A stretch of 64,000 nt of DNA from Bryopsis sp. KO-2023 (taxonomy: Eukaryota; Chlorophyta; Ulvophyceae; Bryopsidales; Bryopsidaceae), in contig BSYQ01000013.1 of NCBI GenBank assembly GCA_030272585.1, positions 3,073,695 to 3,137,694 of the forward strand, in the 5' to 3' direction. Shown here piece after piece: positions 20,201 through 27,842 of the stretch. Both the position numbers and the translations under genes were made by a program. The notes beneath the pieces were generated by a model. That model saw only the letters and a list, made by a program, of their open reading frames with translations. It did not search any database and had not been told where the DNA came from. Numbering within the stretch: position 1 is the stretch's first letter; each line of letters opens with the position of its first letter.

Positions 20201-21372
20201 GGCAGGCCCTTGCGAGCTGCCCGAGCTACCTCATGTGCAGACATGAGGTCCAAATCTGCTGTACTGCAATCTTCCAATCTGCCTGTTTGCATTCTAAGTT
20301 TAACGACTCTACCCTGAGGCCCCTGCAAAGCCACTATCTTTTCCTGCCAATCTATGGTGGGGTTATGTTTGATCAACCAAGACATACCCAGCACCAGGTC
20401 ATATCTGCCCAGTGTTACTGCATACATCTTTTCTTCAGACACAAACCTCCCCATCTTGACACTGGCCTGCAGTTCTTTTTCTACCTTTTCCGAAGTCCTG
20501 CCATCTGCCAACTGAACTTCAGAAACTGCCTCAGAGTGTTGTGTCTGTATGCTGTTTTCCTGCAACCAATCTTTCGAAACAAAATTGTCGGTTGCACCAC
20601 TATCTATCAAAATTCTAGCAAAACAATCTGCCACAAACCCTGTGGTCTTCAACATTCCCTGAGTCCCCCCATGGACTCCTCTCAACTTCAAAAGTGGGGG
20701 TTCATCCAAGCTATATCCTTTAAAGCAAACTTCATTAGGTCTGCCCAGCCCAGATTCCTCTCTCACTGAAAACAGGTCTGCGGTGTCTGCCCTCAGATCA
20801 CCAGCAGCACCAACATGCACTGAAAAATCATGCAGGTCAGGTGTGGCCCCGCCTGGCCCTGCACCTACTGCCTCTGAGAATTGAGTAGTTGTGGCTACCG
20901 TAGGCACATCAACCCCCTCAATCTCACTCCATGACCCTGCAGGTGTCAGTGCCTCCTGCACTACACCTTCAGAATCCTTCTCTGAAACATCTGCAGATGC
21001 TGCGACTCCGCGCCCAGCATCTACCATTGCACTCTTCAAACAAACTGCAAGCCTCCCCAACTTCGGCAGACCACTTGCAGTATTGCTCACCTTCTCCCTA
21101 AGGCCTCCAGAATTCCCTGCACCGGTGTCCCTGCCTGGACCACCACCTGCAGAAATTCCATCCATGAATCTTACACACTTCTCCTCGGTTACGGCTACAC
21201 ACGGCTCATCAACCTTAGAATGGACTCCACGCCCATAGGCTACCCTCCCCTGAGGTAACACCTTGTGTGGGTGGCTACGCCGACCTTCCCACACTCCACT
21301 TCTGTCCTCCTGCTTCTCTTCTCCACGGCTGGCAGTCTCTCCAGACTCCAGCCTGCTCAGTTTTCCTGACAA
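17209..21372 (-). CDS. pol: Element 2 Pol polyprotein with chromodomain
   Basis: 1387 open codons in the -1 frame relative to gag; the frame opens with TTG, not ATG, so it must be made as a Gag-Pol fusion. Domains in order: a long N-terminal Ser/Gly-rich linker; aspartic protease DSG (257-259); reverse transcriptase with SPWGSP and catalytic YLDD (623-626); RNase H with TDAS (about 770); integrase H-x3-H (about 968-978) and C-x2-C (about 1008); the DDE core with acidic residues near 1041, 1104 and 1135 (the last in DGQTE); and a C-terminal chromodomain (1334-1387) with the aromatic residues of EEYLVDRIL, YLVRWQGY and TWEP. Chromodomains of this class bind histone H3 tails and direct integration to heterochromatin. 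All key residues are present; the gene appears intact. Confidence 0.95.
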   Translation of the reverse strand: MSGKLSRLESGETASRGEEKQEDRSGVWEGRRSHPHKVLPQGRVAYGRGVHSKVDEPCVAVTEEKCVRFMDGISAGGGPGRDTGAGNSGGLREKVSNTASGLPKLGRLAVCLKSAMVDAGRGVAASADVSEKDSEGVVQEALTPAGSWSEIEGVDVPTVATTTQFSEAVGAGPGGATPDLHDFSVHVGAAGDLRADTADLFSVREESGLGRPNEVCFKGYSLDEPPLLKLRGVHGGTQGMLKTTGFVADCFARILIDSGATDNFVSKDWLQENSIQTQHSEAVSEVQLADGRTSEKVEKELQASVKMGRFVSEEKMYAVTLGRYDLVLGMSWLIKHNPTIDWQEKIVALQGPQGRVVKLRMQTGRLEDCSTADLDLMSAHEVARAARKGLPMYLLNLREVNNGCSINGLESTDAVRGSEPETLSEEQKEAVELEKQIRKEFQDLFKEELPQELPPDRGVNHKIELIEGAEPVKKGLYRASFAEREELKKQLAELLKQGFIRPSKSPWGSPILFVPKKNGKLRMCVDFRALNKLTVKNRYPIPRIEELLDQIQGARCFSKIDLCAGYHQVRLDPADCEKTAFRTRYGLYEYTVLPFGLTNAPATFMNTMNHVLHDFLDAFCIVYLDDILIFSKSWAEHKVHLKKVMQRLREQKLYASASKCEICKEQVEFLGHELSAAGVQVLQSKVQVIRDWPPLTSVKDLRSFLGLANYYRRFIKDFSARAKPLTALLKKEAVWKWTEAEAAAMQDVKEALMSAPVLLVPYPSLRFEVITDASDYAIGAVLTQDQGQGQQPVAYESRKLQPAELNYATHEKELLAVVHALKVWRHYLDAQEFTVHTDHAPLKFLHTQPHLSQRQARWMETLQSFKFEIKYRPGRDNVVADALSRATHQAEEHGPQLNARIRLTADREFQQAVLAAYKKDPLCWQLIGAPSRPPHVKWDGLKLWRHVGHSWKWWIPEADGLREKILHACHESALAGHLGRRKTLHRVQQYYFWPLISGSVQKYVRNCIPCQRNKASTQKPLGKLQPLPIPDGRWTSVSLDFVGPLPRTQKGSDYLLVVVDRFTKMIRLIPTKQTVTAAGVADLFFQHVVRFFGLPQEIVSDRDSRFTSNFWRALWKKAGTRLAMSSSYHPETDGQTERANRTVQEILRSYVEPAGTDWDMHLDAAEFAYNSSINATTGFSPFYLMNGQQPRTPASAVAATACPAVDDWWSTWQTALQTCRRNIASAQARQRQGADENRRGGGFQPGDKVFLATKDLPLPQVLSRKLTAKYCGPFVVLKRLSEVAVRLRLPGHWKIHNTFHVSKLKPAFEDQEGSFPDREAPRWQPEPEMVAGQEEYLVDRILADRTVRGKKQYLVRWQGYDQSEDTWEPARNLRNAPDKLREFEIRS

Positions 21373-22526
21373 TCAACAGCAAAATGGCCCAACTTGTCGC
21401 AGTTGTAGCACCGCACATTTGCTGCAGCGCGACCTGCGTCCATTCTGCTTCTGCCTGCTGACAAACTTTCTCCAGACTTTCGCCTCTGTCTGCGAGGACT
21501 GCCACTGCGTCCCCTGCTCTTGCTGCGACTTGCGTCACGGCGTTTGCCGTCGTCAAAACCCACACGGTTTCGCTGGAGGCCATCAACCTCCATGCGGTCA
21601 CCTGATTGGGGAATATAACGCGGTGTCTGCCGATCGTCAAATCTGCCACGGTTGAAACTCTGAGACCTGCCTCTGCTCTGCGAGCGTCCTCTGCTCTGTG
21701 AGCGTCCTCTGCTCTGGGATCGTCCCCTGCTTTGGGACCTGTCCCTGCGTGAACTTTCACGCCTGGCTCTGGGACTGCGGCCTCTGCGCCCTTCTCTGCG
21801 GTATATCTCCAGAGGTCCTTCCCATGTAGCGGCAAGTGCTATTGCACGCTCCAAATCTGCAGGATCTTCCATTTCAACCTTAGTGCGCAAACGATCATTC
21901 AGACCTTCTATGAAACGAAACAGCTGCTCCCCAGCATTGCTGTCGTTGATCTGCAACATGAGCCTGCGAAAATCGTGCACATATTCTGCGACAGTCATTC
22001 GACCCTGCTTCAGGCGTGACCATTCACGTCTGAAGTCCTTGTTCTCGTTGGTCTTGCCGAACTGCCGTCTGAGATCTGCGACTAGTGCGGTCAGATCTGT
22101 AGGCAAAGCCCTCTGGCCTGCCATTGCCTCTTCGTAACGACTTCTCCACCATGTACCTGCAGCACCTCTTAAACAGCCTGCAGCCACCAAAACCTGCTGT
22201 TCCCTGTCTCTGGTTGCAGTCAGATCATAATATGTCTGCAACTGAACCTGCCACTCGTTCAGAGGAACATCCTGTGGATCACCATACCAGGAGTCAGGGC
22301 CTTTTGCCCTTGCTTTACCCAGAGCTGCCGGCGGATGCTGCTCGGCCAACCTAGTCCGTACTGCGTGCCGGACTGCATCGTCCATCTGCGCGTTGACATT
22401 AGCGGCGACCTGCCTCAGGTGCAGGATCTCTTCCTGCATCTCTGCCATGCCCCGCCTCAGACCCTGAAGATCGAACGGATCTGGGGCTGGCGTTCCCATC
22501 TGGGGGTGCTCGTCTGTGCCTGACAT
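21357..22526 (-). CDS. gag: Element 2 Gag polyprotein
   Basis: 389 residues from the first in-frame ATG (MSGTDEHPQM); the frame upstream of it has no ATG. A short helical region is followed by a capsid-type gag domain (about residues 75-225, with motifs such as WRSRYEEAMAGQ and GRMTVAEYVHDFRRL). Next is an Arg/Ser domain with repeated GRSQSR (about 255-290), encoded by an 18-bp tandem repeat. A canonical CCHC zinc knuckle, C-x2-C-x4-H-x4-C, lies at residues 373-386, three residues before the stop. It is shorter than the Gag proteins of the other elements and lacks their coiled coil and Gly-rich region, which supports a separate lineage. Confidence 0.92.
   Translation of the reverse strand: MSGTDEHPQMGTPAPDPFDLQGLRRGMAEMQEEILHLRQVAANVNAQMDDAVRHAVRTRLAEQHPPAALGKARAKGPDSWYGDPQDVPLNEWQVQLQTYYDLTATRDREQQVLVAAGCLRGAAGTWWRSRYEEAMAGQRALPTDLTALVADLRRQFGKTNENKDFRREWSRLKQGRMTVAEYVHDFRRLMLQINDSNAGEQLFRFIEGLNDRLRTKVEMEDPADLERAIALAATWEGPLEIYRREGRRGRSPRARRESSRRDRSQSRGRSQSRGRSQSRGRSQSRGRSQSFNRGRFDDRQTPRYIPQSGDRMEVDGLQRNRVGFDDGKRRDASRSKSRGRSGSPRRQRRKSGESLSAGRSRMDAGRAAANVRCYNCDKLGHFAVDCQEN
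21360..21366 (-). promoter_or_regulatory. Element 2 -1 frameshift site (GGAAAAC)
   Basis: Read on the minus strand as G-GAA-AAC followed by the gag stop TGA (21359-21357). A TGA in the pol frame at 21375-21373 means the two frames overlap by only 16 bases, which confines any -1 shift to this site. Confidence 0.75.
21664..21750 (-). repeat. 18-bp coding tandem repeat (Arg-Ser repeats in Gag)
   Basis: About five units of an 18-bp motif containing CCTCTGCTCTG on the plus strand, encoding GRSQSR repeats. Being a multiple of three it can change copy number without breaking gag. Confidence 0.85.
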
Positions 22527-22884
22527 TCCTCCTGTTCCGCTCACGCCTTTCCTGCGTTGCCCTCTGCGATCTGTAGATCGGACACTGAGGGTCAGAACAG
22601 TCGTAGTATCTGATAATATTACCACTGCGTTCTGCCTTCCTGTGGCCGTGAGGAGGCGCTCTGAGAGGAGGTGGAGGTACCACTGCCAATGGGTGTCTCA
22701 CCGGACCCAAAACCTGCACTGGTCTGGGTAACCTGTAAGGGGCTGAAACCCAGTCCCCTGAGAAAGTAAACAGATCAGGTGGCAGGTTTCCCTGAAACTC
22801 TGCCTCACACTGGATAACAGTCTCTACGTCTGATTCTGCTTCACTTCCACTACTCTCCACTGTCACAGGTTTCCCAAAACTCAT
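22399..22884 (-). CDS. Element 2 upstream ORF (ORF0), unknown function
   Basis: 161 codons from ATG, overlapping the first 128 bases of gag in the +1 frame. The N-terminus is acidic (SGSEAESDVETV), the middle Pro-rich, followed by a Cys pair (YDCSDPQCP) and a strongly Arg-rich tail (ERRERNRRN). It occupies the position of the Element 1 upstream ORF. Whether it is translated separately, acts as a regulatory upstream ORF, or marks a displaced gag N-terminus cannot be decided from sequence. The part overlapping gag may be only a shadow of the Arg-rich region. Confidence 0.4.
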   Translation of the reverse strand: MSFGKPVTVESSGSEAESDVETVIQCEAEFQGNLPPDLFTFSGDWVSAPYRLPRPVQVLGPVRHPLAVVPPPPLRAPPHGHRKAERSGNIIRYYDCSDPQCPIYRSQRATQERRERNRRNVRHRRAPPDGNASPRSVRSSGSEAGHGRDAGRDPAPEAGRR

Positions 22885-23284
22885 GCAGCACACTTCTGCA
22901 GAAAGCCACTACAACACCGGCTAATTCCGACTAACCAAGAAGCCTTGCGCGAAACCTGCGTCTTCTAGATCTGCGCCGCCGCGCCTACTCTGATTAACCT
23001 AGAAAACTTGCGCAAACCTGCGTCTTCTAGACCCTGCGCCGCTGCGCCTACTCAAACCTGCACTCAGGCAGTACTGCGATTTCGACCTTTTAGAAAGCTG
23101 CGCCTGCCTGCGCCAAACCTTTCTGGGATCTCTCTGAAAGCTGCGCCTATCTGCGCTGAACCTTTCTGCGACCTCTCCTTTGAAAGCTGCGCCTGCCTGC
23201 GCTACCTTTCACCAGAACTTCGTTCTCTCCTTTGCTTCCTCTTGAAGCCTTTCAGGAACGCTGCGATCTTGTCGCCAGCCCTGA
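22885..23284 (-). other. Element 2 leader with internal repeats
   Basis: Untranslated leader of about 400 bp. It contains a 59-bp repeat in two copies (22932-22990 and 22995-23053) and a 43-46-bp repeat in three copies starting at 23093, 23136 and 23182 (the last truncated), each beginning GAAAGCTGCGCCT. It is a likely site of packaging or translational signals, though this is not shown. Confidence 0.75.
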
Positions 23285-23296
23285 GCTCCGAAACCA
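23285..23296 (-). promoter_or_regulatory. Element 2 tRNA primer-binding site
   Basis: TGGTTTCGGAGC on the minus strand, one base from the 5' LTR (which ends at 23298). Confidence 0.85.
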
Positions 23297-23297
23297 A

Positions 23298-23761
23298 TGT
23301 AAAGACTGCGCTGTAGACTGCGACTCTGAAGCAGTCTGCCAGCCTGAAACAACAGCCTAGAAGGCTGCAACAAGTTCTGACACGAGAGAGCGGGAGAGAG
23401 AGAGTGTTCAACCCCAAAATCGAGTTACAAGAATACCCTGAGGTGCTGCCCAAATACCCTAGGCTGCACCTCTGATCCAAACTGATCGTTCGAGGTCCTA
23501 TCCATCAACATGACCTGACAGTCTGCCTCAGTGTCAGGTCCCCTGTCTGAAACCTTCTGAGCTGCCAGCCCTGCAGAAAAGCGTCTGCTGGGCTGTCAGC
23601 CCCCATTCACAGATCTAAGGGTTCCGCCCTGCTGCAGCAAACCGGCTGCAGCATTGCTGGTTCCCTAGAACTGCAGGCCTGTCAGTTCCCCTGAACTGCA
23701 GGTCTGCCAGTTCCCTGAACTGAGGATCTGACAGTTCCCCCTGAACTGTAGAATCCTTACA
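23298..23761 (-). repeat. Element 2 5' LTR
   Basis: 464 bp, paired with 14724-15187. Next to it, 23762-23766 (CGTGC) is the second copy of the target duplication. Confidence 0.96.
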
Positions 23762-23766
23762 CGTGC

Positions 23767-24723
23767 ACCAAGGAGGTGTCGGCGAAGGGATACGCCGAAC
23801 TCTTTCTCTCCAAGGTATTCCCAACCTCAGGGATACCAGAAGTCATAGTCTCCGATCGAGACCCAAGATTTACGAGCCAGTTCTACAAGGAGTTGTTTCG
23901 GCTCGTGGGTACCGATCTAAGGATGTCGACCGCTCACCATCCGCAATCTGATGGACAGAGCGAGGTAACAATCCGAACACTGGAGAACTTCCTTCGGCCC
24001 TACATTGAAGCAAGGCCGGAGACATGGAGCGACTACCTCAGCACGGCCGAATTTGCCGCAAACAATTCGGTCAACGCCAGCACCAAATATACCCCTTTCT
24101 ACCTGATGTATGGGCAACACCCAAGAGGCCTGGAGGCCGACCGGCCGAGTACCAACGTGGAGGCGGCCGAGGCCATGGTGAGCCGAATGAACCGAGACCT
24201 AGAAGAGGCCAAAGCAAACTACGCTTCGGCCCAGGAGACCATGTGTGAGAGCGCCAACAAAAAGAGGCGACATGTGGAATTCGCAGTGGGGCAGGAGGTT
24301 TGCCTCCGAAGTGCCCACCTCCCTCTGGCCGTAACCAAGCATATTCCGGCCAAGGTCAGGCGAAGGTTCATCGGGCCGTTCAAGGTTGAGGCCGTAATAT
24401 CACCAGTGGCCTATAGGCTCGACCTCCCACCCGGCTGGAGGCTTCACCCTACATTCCACGTCTCCAAGCTCAAGGAATACAAGCGGTCCGAGGAGTTCGT
24501 GCGGGATGCACCTCCCGGCCCGGCTCTTATCGATGAGCTGGATGGAGAAGAGGAATACGAAGTGGAGGCTATTGTCAGGGAGAAAGGAAAGGGAAGAGGA
24601 AAACGTTATTTGGTTTGCTGGAAAGGATACCAACCCCATGAGGCAACATGGGAGCCGAAGGAGAGTCTGACACATTGTTCAGATCTGCTGGCCGAGTTCG
24701 TTGCACGAACGGGCCGAGCATGA
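23767..24723 (+). pseudogene. pol: Element 1 Pol, C-terminal part (integrase core and chromodomain)
   Basis: 318 codons plus stop, in frame with the part ending at 14723 once Element 2 and one CGTGC copy are disregarded. It holds the second integrase aspartate (VSDRDPRF) and the glutamate (DGQSEV), a C-terminal integrase region (KHIPAKVRRRFIGPFKV), and a chromodomain over the last 60 residues with EYEVEAIV, YLVCWKGY and ATWEP. It has no start of its own and is not expected to be expressed as a protein. Confidence 0.93.
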
Positions 24724-25044
24724 CTGGAGGAAGCTTCTGATGCAACTGACGAGGGTGATGGGGGAGTTGGAAGTCATGATGACGAACTGATGAGGTCAAC
24801 CTCGGCCGGAATGGGACGGTACCTCAAACGAGGCGGTACCTCGGAAGTTCGGAGGGAATTCCCATCCCTCGTCACATCAGAGTGTACCTTTCAGTTGCGC
24901 AACGTGTCTGACCGGTACCTCATCGGCGAATTTAAAGAGAAGTAACGAAGGCGCTACAGAAAGCCTTTGTCGATTTCAGTCAAAAAGAAAAAAAGGAGAG
25001 AGAGCCCACACGGCCGAACACAGAAAAGAAAGGAAAGAGGAGCC
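24724..25044 (+). other. Element 1 pol-ORF3 spacer
   Basis: 321 bp without a gene. It contains TTTAAAG (24931-24937, TATA-like), a splice-acceptor-like TTTGTCGATTTCAG ending at 24980, and an A-rich block before the ORF3 ATG. Which of these serves ORF3 expression is unknown. Confidence 0.45.
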
Positions 25045-26451
25045 ATGGATCTGACAGCGGCCAACTTGGAGCGATTTCTGCAGGACGCGCGACAGTCCAC
25101 TGAGCAGAAGAACAAGCTCGAGGCCGAACTTGCCGAATGGCAAAATAGGGCCAACGAGGCGGAGAAGCGGGCAAAAGCCGCTGAGGAGAAAGTGGCTCAG
25201 TTGGAGGAACAGCTGAAAACGCAGCGCTTGGATGCGTTTCGGCAAGCAGCAGTGTGGGGGCAGGAAAGGGAAAGGCTGGCGAAAACAGCCATGACCGAGG
25301 CTATCGACACCCTCAACCGTGGACTGCAGCGTATGGAAATGGACCAACCTCTGGCCGAGGAAAAAGAAAAAGAAAAAGAGCACGTGGAAACCGAAACGGT
25401 GGAAGACTCGGTACAAGAAGAAGTCGCTGCGGAAAGGCCACCAGAGGGACCATCGTCAACCCCACTGAAGGTGGTGGTCCCGCGACGAAAAAGGTCGAGG
25501 AAGCTCAAAGGCCGAGGGGTGGGGAGGTTCATCCTGGACGAGGCCATGGAGGTGGACCAGGCTGAGGCCGAGGGGGAGGACGAGCAGCAGCTGTGGGATT
25601 ACACGGAGGACCCATATGCGGATTTGGACGAAGCTCTTCCCCCGAGGCCGAAGCCTGGTCCCGTCCTGCTCTCAGGGAGTGAGGATGACCCCATTTCGGA
25701 GGAGCCTCCGAAAGCATCGTCCCTACCTCCACCACCACCTCCAGCGACCGTCCCGACCACCTTCGCCTGCGCAGCTTGCGCATACCCGAGGGAAGCTCCC
25801 CGTCCAGGATTGGATCGCGTGCTCTGCGAAAAAGGGCATCTTTTGTGCAAAAAACACAATGTGGGGTTGAGGATCGCGGCCAGGGCGGGAGCCCTCATCT
25901 CGGCCGACGAATCAGGAGGACCTTACCTCCCGCGCATACAGGACCTCATCGGCGAGGGAACCCAAGGCGTCAAGCCGATCCTCCCCTTCGACGCCCCACT
26001 CCCGGACTGTCCAAGCTGTACCAAGGCAGCGCTGAAGGGTCGTTGGCCTGGCAAGCTTAAAGAACAGGTCGGCACCTGGAACCAGTCATGGGCTGCACAG
26101 GACAGACCCCTGTCCTGTGCATCGCACAGGACAGGGTTCTGTGCGGGTTCTGTGCACCCTGTGCTGTCCTGTCCTGTGCGGCGAAAATCCACAGGACAGA
26201 CCCACGTCTGTCCTGTGCTGTACAATGACTGTGTAACCCCGGACTTCGACCCCCTGTACAACCTGTGCGCACACGTGAGACTGTGTACAGCACAGTGCGC
26301 AGTCTGTGCAGCACAGACTGCGTACTGTGCTGCACAGACCACGTGTACTGTGTGCTGCACAGACCAAGTACTGTGCAGCACAGTACTTGATCTGTGCAGC
26401 ACAGACCTTGATCTGACCAATCTTACGCCTGTTTTAGACAGGTCGGTGTGA
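25045..26451 (+). CDS. Element 1 ORF3: coiled-coil, RING-like protein with altered C-terminus
   Basis: Start chosen at 25045, the ATG in the best context (GCCATGG); an in-frame frame extends upstream to 24967. Residues 10-65 are a strong coiled coil. PRRKRSRKLKGR (146-157) looks like a nuclear localisation signal. An acidic and Pro-rich linker follows, then a Cys/His array: C242, C245, C261, H265, C268, H271, C322, C325. This is C-x2-C-x15-C-x3-H-x2-C-x2-H-x50-C-x2-C, close to RING spacing. After about residue 347 the frame enters the foldback element (CTGTGC repeats) and ends there, so the last 120 residues are probably not native. Without that insertion the frame would stop within a few codons near 27450. 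No membrane segment is seen. Confidence 0.72.
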   Translation: MDLTAANLERFLQDARQSTEQKNKLEAELAEWQNRANEAEKRAKAAEEKVAQLEEQLKTQRLDAFRQAAVWGQERERLAKTAMTEAIDTLNRGLQRMEMDQPLAEEKEKEKEHVETETVEDSVQEEVAAERPPEGPSSTPLKVVVPRRKRSRKLKGRGVGRFILDEAMEVDQAEAEGEDEQQLWDYTEDPYADLDEALPPRPKPGPVLLSGSEDDPISEEPPKASSLPPPPPPATVPTTFACAACAYPREAPRPGLDRVLCEKGHLLCKKHNVGLRIAARAGALISADESGGPYLPRIQDLIGEGTQGVKPILPFDAPLPDCPSCTKAALKGRWPGKLKEQVGTWNQSWAAQDRPLSCASHRTGFCAGSVHPVLSCPVRRKSTGQTHVCPVLYNDCVTPDFDPLYNLCAHVRLCTAQCAVCAAQTAYCAAQTTCTVCCTDQVLCSTVLDLCSTDLDLTNLTPVLDRSV

Positions 26452-26711
26452 CTTAATTAAGCGCACATAAGCGTGCTAATCGAGTATCAACCAACTGGGA
26501 AGATACTTAATTAATTAAAGAACTAAGTGATATTATTATATCCATTATCAATGCATGAATGACGTGAGCCAAGCTCACCAGCCTCGAAATAGGGCTGTCG
26601 ATCGACAATAGGATTCGAACTCGGGTTGGCTAAGTCCGAGTCCTACACACCAAACCAATGGCGGACCCCACCACAGGGACGCCCAAGTGGGGGCTGTTAC
26701 CCTTAAGTACC
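26425..26711 (+). repeat. Left arm of a 287-bp inverted repeat
   Basis: Pairs with 26734-27022; only scattered substitutions are visible, for example near 26612 and 26690. Confidence 0.9.
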
Positions 26712-26733
26712 TAGTTTTCGTAATTAAAAAAAA

Positions 26734-27022
26734 TGGGTACTTCAAGGTAACGGCCCCCACTTGAGCGTCCCTGTGGTGGGGTCCGCCATTGGTTTGGTGT
26801 GTAGGACTCGGACTTAGCCAACCCGAGTTCGAATCCTACTGTCGACTGACAGCCCTATTTCGAGGCTGGTGAGCTTGGCTCACGTCATTCATGCATTGAT
26901 AATGGATATAATAATATCACTTAGTTCTTTAATTAATTAAGTATCTTCCCAGTTGGTTGATACTCGATTAGCACGCTTATGTGCGCTTAATTAAATCACA
27001 CCGACCTGTCTAAAACAGGCGT
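26734..27022 (-). repeat. Right arm of the inverted repeat, with tRNA-like promoter boxes
   Basis: Reverse complement of 26425-26711. On the plus strand TGGTTTGGTGT (26790-26800) resembles a Pol III A box, and GAGTTCGAATCC (26825-26836) closely matches a B box 24 bases further on. The same pair occurs on the minus strand in the left arm. The T-stem does not pair well, so this is not a functional tRNA gene. Confidence 0.7.
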
Positions 27023-27112
27023 ACTAGGTGTAAGACCGTAGTCTGTGCAGCACAGACTGCGGACTGTGCAGTACAGTACTTCATCTGTGCTGCACAGTCC
27101 AGACAGACTCTG

Positions 27113-27258
27113 CACAGACGTGTGGTCCCGAGCGCCTGTGCGCACCTGTTCTGTCCTGTGCGCAGCACAGGCAATAATCGCCCTGCACAGACGTGTGGTC
27201 CCGAGCGCCTGTGCGCACCTGTTCTGTCCTGTGCGCAGCACAGGCAATAATCGCCCTG
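27113..27258 (+). repeat. 73-bp tandem duplication
   Basis: 27113-27185 and 27186-27258 appear identical; each contains GTGTGGTCCCGAGCGCCTGT. Part of the CTGTGC-rich flank of the foldback element. Confidence 0.9.
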
Positions 27259-27425
27259 TGCTGCACAGACAGGCGCACAGACCTGCACAGTCAGCGCACA
27301 GACCCATGTCTGTCCTGTGCTGTACAAGTCTGTGCGCCTGTGCTGCACAGGTCGAACCCTGTGCACAGAACAGACAGTCTGGTCTGTCCTGTCCTGTGCA
27401 CAGGGGTCTCGGCCCATGTCTGGTC

Positions 27426-27827
27426 CAGAACTGGGTTATTTTGTTTTGAGTTCTGACCCAATGGTTTTTTTTATACAATGGTTTTTATACAGTGGATTGG
27501 CCAGGCTGGGTCAATCACCTGCTTTCTGGATACTTATAAGGGAATCTGAATTTGGACCTTATGGATTGCTTTGTGCAAACAGTTAGCTGGTTACAGTACA
27601 TGATTCGGCCTGCAGGTGGCAGCCTTATCATTTGGTTGATTTTTGTTGATAATTCGCTTAGAGTTTTTGAACACTCTTTTAATTCAGCGAAGGTTAAACA
27701 TTATTTGACTCCCTTAAAAGCTAAAGGCTTGTTGGATGCCTTGAAAGCGTTTTGTGTGTGTCTATGCGTATGTGTGAGTGTAACCCCCAAATTTCGGTTA
27801 CTTGGGTACGCGAGGCGCGTACTTGCG
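27426..27827 (+). other. Element 1 3' non-coding region
   Basis: About 400 bp of A/T-richer sequence between the foldback insertion and the polypurine tract. A 97-codon frame at 27552-27845 runs into the LTR and shows no recognisable protein. I see no other feature. Confidence 0.5.
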
Positions 27828-27842
27828 TGGGGGGGGAGTGGT
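27828..27842 (+). promoter_or_regulatory. Element 1 polypurine tract
   Basis: A TGGGGGGGGAGTGGT run directly before the 3' LTR. Confidence 0.8.

Larger units (their letters stand above)
14724..23761 (-). mobile_element. Element 2: Ty3/gypsy chromovirus with a third ORF
   Basis: 9038 bp, read on the minus strand. The 464-bp LTRs differ at one position that I can see (A at 15017 versus G at 23591). Target duplication CGTGC is at 14719-14723 and 23762-23766. All genes are open: upstream ORF, gag, pol in the -1 frame, and ORF3. It is inserted in pol of Element 1 in opposite orientation. Its Pol sequence (DFRALNKLTVKNRYPIPRI, SSYHPETDGQ) places it in a different chromovirus lineage from Elements 1, 3 and 4. 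Confidence 0.96.
26085..27425. mobile_element. Foldback/MITE-like inverted-repeat element in Element 1
   Basis: Two arms (26425-26711 and 26734-27022) are near-perfect reverse complements around a spacer of about 22 bp. Outside them lie flanks rich in the palindromic CTGTGCAGCACAG motif. Outer ends are imprecise: ACCAGTCATGGG at about 26085 resembles the reverse complement of CCCATGTCTGGT at about 27413, which suggests degenerate terminal repeats. It interrupts the end of Element 1 ORF3. No transposase is present, so it would be non-autonomous. I could not establish a target duplication. Confidence 0.7.

Noticed and set aside
26789..26860. A tRNA gene in the foldback arm
   Set aside because: Only the A and B boxes fit; the T-stem and acceptor stem do not pair, and the sequence is duplicated in inverted orientation in the other arm.
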